DNA of 64,000 nt, taken from assembly GCF_029813775.1 (NCBI RefSeq), contig NZ_JARVKW010000008.1, positions 62,001-126,000 of the forward strand, read 5' to 3'. This DNA is from Streptomyces sp. DH24. Lineage in GTDB: Bacteria > Actinomycetota > Actinomycetes > Streptomycetales > Streptomycetaceae. The notes beneath the pieces are model-generated. The model searched no databases. It was not told the DNA's origin and was given only the letters and a program-made list of their open reading frames with translations. The position numbers and the translations under genes were made by a program. Numbering within the stretch: the stretch's first letter is position 1; each line of letters opens with the position of its first letter. This document shows positions 31,264 to 39,511 of the stretch, piece by piece.

Positions 31264-32544
31264 ATGACCCCACGCAAGCGAAGGGCACGGACCCGGCGGC
31301 TGGCATGCGCCGCGGTGACGGCCGCCGCGACGGCCGTCCTGGCGTCCGGCCCGGCCGCGGGGGTCGCCCCGGACGCCGATCCGTCCCCCGAGGCGTCGCC
31401 CCAGGCCCCTGGAACCCCTGAGGCCCCTGAGATCCCCGAGGCCCCCCAGACCGCGCAGCCGCCGCAGGCCTCGCCGCAGGTCACCGGGACGCCGCCGCCA
31501 CCGGCCGCCGACACCCCCGCCTTCGGCGCCTACCTCCACTACGGAGAGCGCGGCGTGGCCCGGATCGCCGAGTTCAGCCGCTGGCTGGGCGGCGCCGACC
31601 TGCGCGTCGGCCACACCTATCTGCCGGGAGACCGCTGGAGCAACATCGAGGGCGCCCCGGACTTCCTTCGGGCCTGGGCCGACTGGCGCAACGAGAGGGA
31701 CGACCGCATGTTCGTCCTCAACGTGCCCATGCTGGAGCGCAACGAGGCGGGCGTCTCCGACCACGAGGTCCGCCGGCTGCTGCGGCAGGGCGCGGCGGGG
31801 CAGTTCGACCACCACTTCCGCGCGCTGGCCGAGCGGCTGGTCGCGCTGAAGGTGCCGGACACGATCGTGGTGCTCGGCTGGGAGATGAACGGCACCACCT
31901 ACACCCACCGCTGCGGACCCGACCCGGAGGCCTGGAAGGCGTACTGGCAGCGGATCGTCACCACCATGCGGGCGGTGCCGGGGCAGAAGTTCCGGTTCGA
32001 CTTCACACCGAGCCGGGGCCGGGACGCCATTCCCTGGACGCAGTGCTACCCGGGCGACGACACCGTCGACATCGTCGGAATGGACGCGTACGACCAGCCG
32101 CGCGGAATGCCGTTCGACGAACAGGTGAGAGAGCCGTACGGGCTCCAGGAGCACGTGGAATTCGCCAAGGCGCACGGGAAGGCGATTTCCTACCCGGAGT
32201 GGGGGCTGTTCCGCAACGGCGACAACGCCGAGTACATGAGGCGCATGCTCGCCTGGATGGACGAGCACAAGCCGCTGTACAACACGCTCACGGACTACTG
32301 CCCGCACGGCGTGTGGAGCTGTGCCGCGAACCCCGGGGCCGCCGAGGTCTACCGGTCCGTCCTGTCCGGCCGCACCGGAGGCCCGGCCGAGCCGCCGGCC
32401 AGCCCCGCCCCGACCCCGCAGCCGACTCCGCCCGGCACCGTGCCGCCCGCCGGCTGCTCGCCGCTGGACCTCGGGGACTGGGTCGAGTACTGGCTCGGCG
32501 GGAAGCTGTGCCTGCGCTTCGACTGGTGGTCGCGCACCAGATAG
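31264..32544 (+). CDS. Secreted glycoside hydrolase, GH26 (beta-mannanase)-like
   Basis: 426-aa exported enzyme. The signal peptide (AVTAAATAVLASGPAAG) is followed by a Pro/Glu/Ala-rich linker (~40-82) and a GH26-like TIM barrel. The acid/base Glu207 is in LGWEMNGTTY and the nucleophile Glu312 is in YPEWGLF. A short C-terminal Cys-containing segment follows a second Pro-rich linker (SPLDLGDWVEYWLGGKLCLRF). It could cleave the polymer made by the adjacent minus-strand operon, or an external mannan. Convergent with, and 1 nt from, the acyltransferase gene. Confidence 0.82.
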   Translation: MTPRKRRARTRRLACAAVTAAATAVLASGPAAGVAPDADPSPEASPQAPGTPEAPEIPEAPQTAQPPQASPQVTGTPPPPAADTPAFGAYLHYGERGVARIAEFSRWLGGADLRVGHTYLPGDRWSNIEGAPDFLRAWADWRNERDDRMFVLNVPMLERNEAGVSDHEVRRLLRQGAAGQFDHHFRALAERLVALKVPDTIVVLGWEMNGTTYTHRCGPDPEAWKAYWQRIVTTMRAVPGQKFRFDFTPSRGRDAIPWTQCYPGDDTVDIVGMDAYDQPRGMPFDEQVREPYGLQEHVEFAKAHGKAISYPEWGLFRNGDNAEYMRRMLAWMDEHKPLYNTLTDYCPHGVWSCAANPGAAEVYRSVLSGRTGGPAEPPASPAPTPQPTPPGTVPPAGCSPLDLGDWVEYWLGGKLCLRFDWWSRTR

Positions 32545-32545
32545 G

Positions 32546-33652
32546 TCAGGTCCGGCCGCCACCGTCACGCTCCCGGTAACGGCGCAGCAGTTCCTTGCCC
32601 CGGCGCCGCGCGGCGACGTCGCACAGCACCGCCGACATCAGCGGTGCCGTGCGGTGCCGGGCCAGCAGCAGCCGCTGGTTGACGACCGGTTCGGGACGCC
32701 AGTGGCGCTTGTAGGGCTCGTTGCCGCGCAGCAGGCTCAGCGTGTCGTACGTGCCGTCCTTGGTGTGCGTGGCGCACGAGTCGAGCAGCATCGCCGCCAC
32801 GTCCGCCTTGTGTTCCCGCAGCCGGGGATGGGCGCCGTAGAGGTAGCCGCCCGCGAGGCGCGGCGACAGCAGGGTCACGTCCACGGCGACCACGTCACCG
32901 GCCAGGCGGAACTCGGTGACCACCGCGTCCCCGGACCGGGCCATCGCCCCGACCGCCCGCACCAGATGGGTACGGAACCGGTCGCGCAGATGCTCGGACG
33001 TCACCTTCCGCCCCTGCCACTGCAACCGGTGCAGCTCCAGCAGCCGACCCAGCGCCGCGTCCGCCTCGTCCGGGCTCACGACGTGCCGCTCCAAGCCGAG
33101 CGCGTCCAGCCTGCGCAGCTTGGCCCGCACCCGCTGCTGGCTCTTCCCCGACGGCAGCCGCGCGATCAGCTGCTGCATCGGCACGGCCGGCAGCTCCAGG
33201 CACAGCGAGTCGCTCACCCGGCGGCGCGGCCCGCGCCAGCGTTCGTAGACCCGCTCGGCGGCGCCGCCCGGCCGTACCTCGCGCAGGTCGATCAGCGCGG
33301 TGCGGGCCGCGGCGGACAGGGCGCCGGTGAGCGCGGCGACCGCCGCCTCGCCGTGCTCGTCGTCCACCAGGACGTCGCCGTAGTCGGAGATGGCCCCGCC
33401 GAGCGGCACCAGCGCCGGGACCGGCCGCCGCACCCGCATCAGCGGCGCCGCCGCCACGAGGTCGCCGCCGCCGTCGCGCACCAGCACCAGCCGCAGCCGG
33501 CCGCGCCCGCCGTACGACAGCCACCAGGAGTGCAGCCAGGCGTGGCTCTGGAACGGGGTGGCGGTCGAGCAGCGCCGGTAGAGCCGCCCCCAGTCGGCGG
33601 CGAGCGCGGCGAAGGCGGCCTCGTCGGTGACGGTGCGGGACGTGTACGTCAC
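32546..33652 (-). CDS. CelD/BioF2-like GNAT acyltransferase (last gene of the glycan operon)
   Basis: 368-aa protein with a double GNAT fold of the Acetyltransf_6 (CelD-like) family: TPFQSHAWLHSWW near residue 35, then LDALGLERHVVSPDE, LHRLQWQGR and DTLSLLRGNEPYKRHW. Related proteins transfer acyl groups to exopolysaccharide or cellulose. GTG at 33652 overlaps the stop of the preceding gene (GTGA). Cytoplasmic, likely decorating sugar or lipid-linked repeat units before export. Confidence 0.8.
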   Translation of the reverse strand: MTYTSRTVTDEAAFAALAADWGRLYRRCSTATPFQSHAWLHSWWLSYGGRGRLRLVLVRDGGGDLVAAAPLMRVRRPVPALVPLGGAISDYGDVLVDDEHGEAAVAALTGALSAAARTALIDLREVRPGGAAERVYERWRGPRRRVSDSLCLELPAVPMQQLIARLPSGKSQQRVRAKLRRLDALGLERHVVSPDEADAALGRLLELHRLQWQGRKVTSEHLRDRFRTHLVRAVGAMARSGDAVVTEFRLAGDVVAVDVTLLSPRLAGGYLYGAHPRLREHKADVAAMLLDSCATHTKDGTYDTLSLLRGNEPYKRHWRPEPVVNQRLLLARHRTAPLMSAVLCDVAARRRGKELLRRYRERDGGGRT

Positions 33653-34305
33653 AGCTGACCGTGTACGTCGGCGGCGGTGGCCGGGCCCGGCACGGAGGCG
33701 GGCCGGTCCGGGCCGGACGCCGTGCGGCGCGGCCGGACCAGCAGCGCGAGCCCGCCGAGCAGCCCGCCCGCGCTCGCCCCGACCAGGCCGGTCAGCCCGG
33801 CGGACGCCGAGGACGGCTCGGTGGGCTTCGTGGCGCGGGCGAACTGCTGGAGTTCGACGTTGGTGTCGTTCTCGGCGTCGGTGGCGTGCCGGGTCAGGGC
33901 GCGGGAGACGGCGTTGGCCATGTCGGCCGCGAGGTCGGGCCGCGAGGAGGCGGCCGTCACGGCGACCATCGGCGCGTCCGGCGAGGTCGACGTGCGCACG
34001 CTGTCCCGGAGGGTGCGCACCGGCACGCCCGCCCACACCTGGGCGTCCCCGAGCACCGCGAGCTGGGTGGCGACCCGGCCGTAGGCCTGCGCGAAGCCGA
34101 GTGCCGTGGGCGGGTCGGACTTGTCGGTGGGCACGGCGACGACGTAACTGGTGGCCGTGTAGGTGGGCGGCTTCACCAGGCCGTACCCGCCGCCGAGCAG
34201 TGCGCCGGCGAGGACGCCGGCCGCGAGCGGGGACCAGGGCGGCAGCGCCCGCAGACGGGCCAGGACGCTTCCCGGGCGGCGCTGGTGCGCGGTGTTGTCG
34301 GTCAT
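33649..34305 (-). CDS. Wzz/YveK-like polysaccharide co-polymerase
   Basis: 218-aa protein with the Wzz topology: a cytoplasmic basic N-terminus, membrane helix 1 (~29-43, LAAGVLAGALLGGGYGLV), and an extracytoplasmic helical domain starting PPTYTATSYVVAVP. Helix 2 (~165-190) is followed by a short cytoplasmic tail without tyrosine-kinase motifs. Such proteins set glycan chain length with the Wzy polymerase. Overlaps both neighbours by 4 nt. Confidence 0.85.
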   Translation of the reverse strand: MTDNTAHQRRPGSVLARLRALPPWSPLAAGVLAGALLGGGYGLVKPPTYTATSYVVAVPTDKSDPPTALGFAQAYGRVATQLAVLGDAQVWAGVPVRTLRDSVRTSTSPDAPMVAVTAASSRPDLAADMANAVSRALTRHATDAENDTNVELQQFARATKPTEPSSASAGLTGLVGASAGGLLGGLALLVRPRRTASGPDRPASVPGPATAADVHGQL

Positions 34306-35453
34306 GAGGTGCTGGCTTCCTGACGGGAGGGGGACGATGGGCTGGAGAGGGCCGTCGCGTACACGTCCATGAGCCGGCCGGCGCTGCGGGTGATGCAGTA
34401 GTGGCGGGCGGCCTCGGGCACGTCGCGCGGGCGCGGGCCCTGCCGCCGTACGTCCGCGAGGGCGCGGGCGAAGGCGTCGGGGCCGCCGGTGACGCGCCGG
34501 GCGGCGGGCGCCGCGTGCGGGGGCAGGTCCTCAAGGGCGGGGCAGGACGCGTAGACCACGGGCAGTCCGCAGGCCAGCGCCTCGACGACCGCCAGTCCGA
34601 AGGCCTCCTCCGGGCACGGCGAGACGAGGACGTCCATCGCGCAGGCGAGGGCGGGCAGGTCGGGCCCGGGGGACCCGTCGGGCAGGCCGGGGCGCTCGCC
34701 GGTGAGAAGCACCCGGTCGGCGACGCCGGCCTCGTGGGCGACGCGGCGCAGGACGTTCTCCTCGGGGCCGCCGCCCACCAGCAGCAGCCAGCAGTCGCCG
34801 GGCAGCCGGGCCAGGGCGCGCACGGCGGTGTCGAAGCGTTTGCCCGCGGTGAGCCGTCCGATGGCGCCGACGACGTACGCGTCCTGGGGCAGGCCGAGGC
34901 GGCGGCGGGTGCGGTGCCGCACGGCGGGGTCGAAGCGGAAGCGGTCCACGTCGATGCCGTTGGGGACGACCGCGATGCGCGGCGCGGGCACGCCCCAGCG
35001 GGTGAGGCGGGCGGCGACCGTGGGGGAGACGGCGACCGTGGTGCGGCCCAGGCGTTCGCCCGCGAGGTAGAGGGCGCGGACGCCCGCCGACAGGGGGCGG
35101 CCCTCCATCTGGGAGTCGCCGAGGGAGTGTTCGGTGGCGACGACCGCGCGGACGCCCGCCATCCGGGCGGCGAGCCGGCCGTACAGGCAGGCCCGGTACA
35201 GGTGGGTGTGCACGAGGTCGTAGCGGCCGGACCGGATCACCCGGACCAGGCGGGGCAGGGCGGCCAGGTCGCGGTTGCCGGCCATGCCGAGGTGGACGAC
35301 CTTCACGCCGTCGGCGGCCAGCCCGGCGGCGACCGCGCCCGGGTTGGTGAGGGTGACGACGTCGCACTCGACGGGCAGATGCCGCAGCAGCAGGCGCAGT
35401 TGCTGCTCGGCGCCGCCGACGCCCAGGCCGGTGATGACGTGCAGGGCCCTCAC
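34302..35453 (-). CDS. GT4-family glycosyltransferase
   Basis: 383-aa GT-B fold enzyme. The N-terminal acceptor domain has GVGGAEQQL and DLVHTHLYRACLYGRLAAR. The C-terminal nucleotide-sugar domain has VVGAIGRLTAGKRFD and the E-x7-E motif region (PCPEEAFGLAVVEALACG). Retaining glycosyltransferase adding a sugar to the lipid-linked repeat. GTG start overlaps the deacetylase stop (GTGA) and the gene's own stop overlaps the wzz-like start (ATGA). Confidence 0.9.
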   Translation of the reverse strand: MRALHVITGLGVGGAEQQLRLLLRHLPVECDVVTLTNPGAVAAGLAADGVKVVHLGMAGNRDLAALPRLVRVIRSGRYDLVHTHLYRACLYGRLAARMAGVRAVVATEHSLGDSQMEGRPLSAGVRALYLAGERLGRTTVAVSPTVAARLTRWGVPAPRIAVVPNGIDVDRFRFDPAVRHRTRRRLGLPQDAYVVGAIGRLTAGKRFDTAVRALARLPGDCWLLLVGGGPEENVLRRVAHEAGVADRVLLTGERPGLPDGSPGPDLPALACAMDVLVSPCPEEAFGLAVVEALACGLPVVYASCPALEDLPPHAAPAARRVTGGPDAFARALADVRRQGPRPRDVPEAARHYCITRSAGRLMDVYATALSSPSSPSRQEASTS

Positions 35454-36226
35454 CGCGGTGCCTCCGCGCGCAGGTCCGGCACGGGCCGGCGGCGCAGCCG
35501 GTGCAGCCGGTGCTTGAGGAACAGGCGCACCGCGGTGTCGTTCTGCCCGATGTGCACGCGGGGCAGCGCGTACCGCCCGCTCGGTTCACCGGGGTCGATG
35601 GCGCACGCGTACGCGTACCCGGCGTCCCGCACGGCGTCGGCGGCGCGCCGGTCGACGGTGCCGTACGGGTAGCAGAACCCGGCGACCGGCACACCGGTCA
35701 GCTCCGTGAGCGCCGCTCTGCTGTCGGCGACCTCGGCCCGCAGCACCGTCTCGTCGGCCCGGGTGAGGTCGACGTGGGTCATCCCGTGCGAGCCGATCTC
35801 GATGCCCTCGGCCGCCGCGTGCCGGATGCCGTCCGCGGTGAGCAGGGGCTTGCGCGGGCCCAGCGGGTCCCAGGCGTTGTCGCCGCCGAGCCGGCCCGGC
35901 AGCACGAACAGGGTGGCGCCGCAGCCCCGGCGGCGCAGCACGGGAAGCGCGTGGTCGAGGAAGTCGGCGTACCCGTCGTCGAAGGTGAGCCCGACCAGGT
36001 CGTGGCCCTCGCCCCGGGCGCGGGCCGCGAGCAGGTCGGTGACGGACACGCCCCGCAGCCCCCACCGCCCGAGCCGGTCGAGCTGTTCGTCCAGCCGTTC
36101 GGGCGTGACGGTGATGCGGTACGGGTCGTCCGAGCAGTCGCCCACGGAGTGGTACATCGCCACCCACGGGACCTCGGGGGCCGGCCGGGCGGCCCGGCCG
36201 GGGACGGAATCAACGGAAGCGGCCAT
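35450..36226 (-). CDS. Polysaccharide deacetylase (NodB/CE4)
   Basis: 258-aa CE4 deacetylase. Motif 1 is TFDDGYADF (catalytic base Asp83, metal ligand Asp84), motif 2 SHGMTH (His147, His151), motif 3 GFCYPYG. No signal peptide is evident, so it may work inside the cell or at the membrane face, or be exported by another route. Removes N- or O-acetyl groups from the glycan. Overlaps the flippase gene by 17 nt in the same operon. Confidence 0.9.
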   Translation of the reverse strand: MAASVDSVPGRAARPAPEVPWVAMYHSVGDCSDDPYRITVTPERLDEQLDRLGRWGLRGVSVTDLLAARARGEGHDLVGLTFDDGYADFLDHALPVLRRRGCGATLFVLPGRLGGDNAWDPLGPRKPLLTADGIRHAAAEGIEIGSHGMTHVDLTRADETVLRAEVADSRAALTELTGVPVAGFCYPYGTVDRRAADAVRDAGYAYACAIDPGEPSGRYALPRVHIGQNDTAVRLFLKHRLHRLRRRPVPDLRAEAPR

Positions 36227-38162
36227 GTGCGAGCCTTCGGGTCACGGAGCGGACGGAACGGAATGCGGGTGCGAGGCCCTGGGCGCCGAGCACCCGGCCG
36301 GCCAGGACGAAGACGACGGTGACGGTGAACGCCCCGGCGGCGAACCCGGGCAGCGGCGCGGCGACGTGCCGGGCGGCGAACGCGCCGGCGAGTGTCGCGG
36401 CCACCGCGGCGAGCAGCGCCCTGCCCAGCTCGGCCAGCACGCGGCGGGTGCGGACCGGGACGCTGCGCGGGCCCATGCCGTGCAGCAGGAGGGCGGCGGT
36501 GACGGTGATGCCGGCGGCGTTGGCGGCGGCGATCCCGGCGACGCCCCAGGGGCCGACCGCCCAGGCGCCCGCGCCGGCGGTCACGACGATGCCCGCGGCC
36601 ATTGCGCCGAGCGGGTACCAACTGGGGCGGCTCGTCGAGAAGTACGAGCGGACCAGCGCCCCGACCAGGGTCTGCGCGAGCAGCCCGAGCGCGTACACCC
36701 GCATCACGCCCGCCGTCGCGGCCGTGTCGCGGGACGTGAACGCGCCGCGCTGGAAGAGGAGTTCGATGATCTGCGGGGCGCACGCGACGACCGTGGCCGC
36801 GCCGAGCAGCACCACGCAGGCGGCCAGCGCGACGTCCCGTTCCACGCGGGCGCGGGCCCGTTCGGTGTCGCCCTCGGCCACGGCCCGCGCGACCAGCGGG
36901 AAGGTGACCGTGCACAGCATCAGCGACAGGGTCATGGGGATCTGGGCGACCTTCTGCGCGTAGTTCAGGTGCGAGATGGCGCCGGCCGGCAGGGAGGAGG
37001 CGAGGAAGCGCTCGACCAGGACCTGGGACTGCCGGCACAGCGCGAACAGCAGCACGGCGGCCAGCAGCGCGAGCGCCATCGGCGGCCCGCCCGGCCCGCC
37101 GGACGCCTCCGGCGGCGCGGCCCGCCGCCGCACCTGCCGCCACAGCGCCGGGAGTTGGACGACGACCATCAGGCAGCCGCCCGCCGCGACCCCGGCCGCC
37201 GCGCCGCGCACCCCCCAACGGCCGCCGAGCGCGACCATGGTGACGATGATGCCGGTGTTGTACGCGATGTAGATGGCGGCGGGCGCGAGGAACCGGCGGT
37301 GGGCCCGCAGGGCGGCGCTGCAGTACCCGGCGAGCCCGAAGCTGACCACGCAGGTCGCGGTGAGCCGGGTGCAGTCGACGGCGAGTCGCGGGTCGGGCAG
37401 TCCGGGCGCGAGGGCCGCGACGAGCTGCGGCGCGGCGACGGCGACCAGCGCGGCGACGGCGGCGAAGGCGAGCGTCAGCCGGGGCAGGGTGGCGGCGACC
37501 CGGGCGCGCACCGGGTCGCCGGGGCCGCCCTGCGCGCGGCGGGCCAGGGCCAGGCTGAACACCGGGATCAGCGCGAACGCCAGCCCGTCCTCGATGAGCA
37601 GCGTGGCCGCGAACTCCGGCACGGTCCAGGCGACGAGGAACGCGTCCGTCGCACTGCCCGCCCCGAACAGCCGCGCCAGCGCCTGGTCCCGCCCCAGCCC
37701 CAGCACCGCCCCGCCGACGGACAGCGCGGCGGTGAGCAGGGTGGCGCGGGCGAGGAACCTGCCGGTGACGGGGGTGAGTCCGTCCCCGGCGGGCGGCGCG
37801 GAACGGGCCGACGAGACGCCACGGGCGTCCGGGTCGGCGGTGGCGTGCGGGCCGCCGGCGTCGGGGCCTGTAGCCGCGTGCAGGCCGGTGGCGTCCGGGC
37901 CGGTGGTCGCGTGTGGGCCGCTGGCGTCCGGGCCGGCGGTGGCGTCCGGGCCACCGGCGTTGGGTCCGGCAGCCACGTCCGGGCCACCGGCGTCCAGGCC
38001 ACCGGCCGCGTGCAGGCCACCGGCGTGCAGGCCGCCAGCCGGGTGCAGGACACCGGCGTCCAGGTGGGCGCCGTTCACGGGCGGAGCGGTCGCCGTGTGC
38101 CCGCCGTGCCCGGGGGCGGTGAGGCCCGGGTGTGCGTCGGAGTGTTCGGGCGTGACCGTCAT
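36210..38162 (-). CDS. MurJ/MviN-like lipid-linked glycan flippase with a repetitive N-terminal extension
   Basis: 650-aa MOP-superfamily flippase. From about residue 133 it shows a canonical MurJ-type 14-helix core (LGLGRDQALARLFGAGSATDAFLVAWTVPEF, SHLNYAQKVAQIPMTLS, ELLFQRGAFTSRDT). Residues 1-132 are not part of the family: a Gly/Ala/Pro/Asp/His repeat region (~40-114) built on short GGPDATAGPDA-like units. In this operon it probably translocates the completed lipid-linked repeat unit instead of lipid II. ATG at 38162 overlaps the polymerase stop (ATGA), supporting the long N-terminus as translated. Confidence 0.87.
   Translation of the reverse strand: MTVTPEHSDAHPGLTAPGHGGHTATAPPVNGAHLDAGVLHPAGGLHAGGLHAAGGLDAGGPDVAAGPNAGGPDATAGPDASGPHATTGPDATGLHAATGPDAGGPHATADPDARGVSSARSAPPAGDGLTPVTGRFLARATLLTAALSVGGAVLGLGRDQALARLFGAGSATDAFLVAWTVPEFAATLLIEDGLAFALIPVFSLALARRAQGGPGDPVRARVAATLPRLTLAFAAVAALVAVAAPQLVAALAPGLPDPRLAVDCTRLTATCVVSFGLAGYCSAALRAHRRFLAPAAIYIAYNTGIIVTMVALGGRWGVRGAAAGVAAGGCLMVVVQLPALWRQVRRRAAPPEASGGPGGPPMALALLAAVLLFALCRQSQVLVERFLASSLPAGAISHLNYAQKVAQIPMTLSLMLCTVTFPLVARAVAEGDTERARARVERDVALAACVVLLGAATVVACAPQIIELLFQRGAFTSRDTAATAGVMRVYALGLLAQTLVGALVRSYFSTSRPSWYPLGAMAAGIVVTAGAGAWAVGPWGVAGIAAANAAGITVTAALLLHGMGPRSVPVRTRRVLAELGRALLAAVAATLAGAFAARHVAAPLPGFAAGAFTVTVVFVLAGRVLGAQGLAPAFRSVRSVTRRLAHGRFR
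37821..38045. repeat. Degenerate short-period repeat encoding the flippase N-terminal extension
   Basis: Imperfect tandem units of roughly 15-30 bp (variants of GGCGTCCGGGCC, GGTGGCGTC, CAGGCCACCGGC) translated in frame into Gly-Pro-Asp-Ala/Thr-rich sequence. Likely length-variable by slippage. Confidence 0.7.
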
Positions 38163-39508
38163 CGCGCGCCCGCCCCCTCGGCCGTACGGGCCGCGGCGTC
38201 TCCCGTGTCCCCGTGCGCCGCGCCGCCGGGGCTGTCCCCGGCCAGCGCCCACCGGGCCGCGAGGCCCAGGCACAGCGCCGTGAGCACGGTCGAGGAGCCG
38301 CCGATGTCGGCGTACGCGAAGTCGGTCAGCAGCCAGACCAGCAGCCCGCAGGCGACCAGCCCGCAGTCCAGGCCCCGCCCGGAGCGCCGCGCCTTCGGCA
38401 GCCCCCGCAGCGCGCACACCAGCAGCGCCAGCCAGCCGCCCGCCAGCGCCAGCAGACCCAGCAGGCCCTGCTCGGCCAGCACCAGCAAGTACATGTTGTG
38501 CGGCGAAAGCAGCGGCTGCCTGCGGAACTCCGCGCCCGCGCCCTCCGTGTCGCTGCCCGACGACAGCGCCAGCGAGGCGTGCGAGTCCCGGTACTCCGGG
38601 AAGCCCTTCAGACCCACGCCGGTCAGCGGGTGCTCGCGCCACATCCCGACGGCCGCCGCCCACATCGTGTACCGGTCGGTGACCGACTGGTCGGGCGCGG
38701 CGGTGACCTGCGTGATGCTGCTGATCCGCTCCTGGAGCTGCGCCGTGCCGACCCCGAACCCGCCGACCAGCACCACCCCCGCGGCGACCACGGCCGCGCC
38801 CGCCCTCAGCGCCCGCCGCAGTCCGGCGAGCAGCAGTTGCGCCGCGCACGTCAGGGCCGTCGCGATCCACGCCCCGCGGCTGAAGGACATCGCGAGCGGC
38901 ACGACCAGCAGCAGCGCGCACCCGGCGGCCACCGCACGGTGCCGTACGGAGCCCCGGCCGAGTGCCAGTCCCACCGCGCACACCAGGCCGAGGGACACGA
39001 CGGTGGCCATCCCCATCACGTCCTGAGCCCCGAACGTGCCGACGGCCCGGACCGCCTCGCCCTGGTAGGAGGCGCCGGTGCCGGTGACGTACTGGTGCAC
39101 GCCGACCGCCCCCTGCCACCCCGCCAGCGCCACGATCGACCAGGCCAGCAGGCGGAAGTCGCGCCGGTCGCGGACCAGCAGCAGGACCACCGCCGGCACC
39201 AGCACGAAGACCTGCACATAGCGGCCGAACCCGGTGATCCCGGCCCCGGGGGACACCGCCCCGAGCGCCGCCAGGGCGACCGCGGCCACGGGCAGCCCGA
39301 ACACCACGGCCGCCGTACGCGGCAGGGGCCGCCGCCGGTCCCGTACGACACGGACCGCGCAGTACAGCACCACCAGCGCGGAGGCCGCGTCGGCCGGACC
39401 CGCGCCGCCCTCGCCGCCCGGGCCGAGCGGCAGGGCGAGCAGCGCGACGACCGCCAGCACCGGCAGGACCGGCGGCGGCGACCCGGCGCGGGGGGGCGCG
39501 AGACGCAT
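38159..39508 (-). CDS. O-antigen polymerase/ligase-like protein (Wzy/WaaL family)
   Basis: 449-aa polytopic membrane protein with about 11-12 helices and the Wzy_C signature loop: long periplasmic loop after MSFSRGAWIATALT, then REHPLTGVGLKGFPEYRDSHASL and LLSPHNMYLLVLAEQGLLG. Polymerises or ligates lipid-linked oligosaccharides outside the membrane. ATG at 39508 with GGGAG upstream; 3 nt after the phosphoglycosyltransferase stop. Confidence 0.87.
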   Translation of the reverse strand: MRLAPPRAGSPPPVLPVLAVVALLALPLGPGGEGGAGPADAASALVVLYCAVRVVRDRRRPLPRTAAVVFGLPVAAVALAALGAVSPGAGITGFGRYVQVFVLVPAVVLLLVRDRRDFRLLAWSIVALAGWQGAVGVHQYVTGTGASYQGEAVRAVGTFGAQDVMGMATVVSLGLVCAVGLALGRGSVRHRAVAAGCALLLVVPLAMSFSRGAWIATALTCAAQLLLAGLRRALRAGAAVVAAGVVLVGGFGVGTAQLQERISSITQVTAAPDQSVTDRYTMWAAAVGMWREHPLTGVGLKGFPEYRDSHASLALSSGSDTEGAGAEFRRQPLLSPHNMYLLVLAEQGLLGLLALAGGWLALLVCALRGLPKARRSGRGLDCGLVACGLLVWLLTDFAYADIGGSSTVLTALCLGLAARWALAGDSPGGAAHGDTGDAAARTAEGAGAR

Positions 39509-39511
39509 CGG

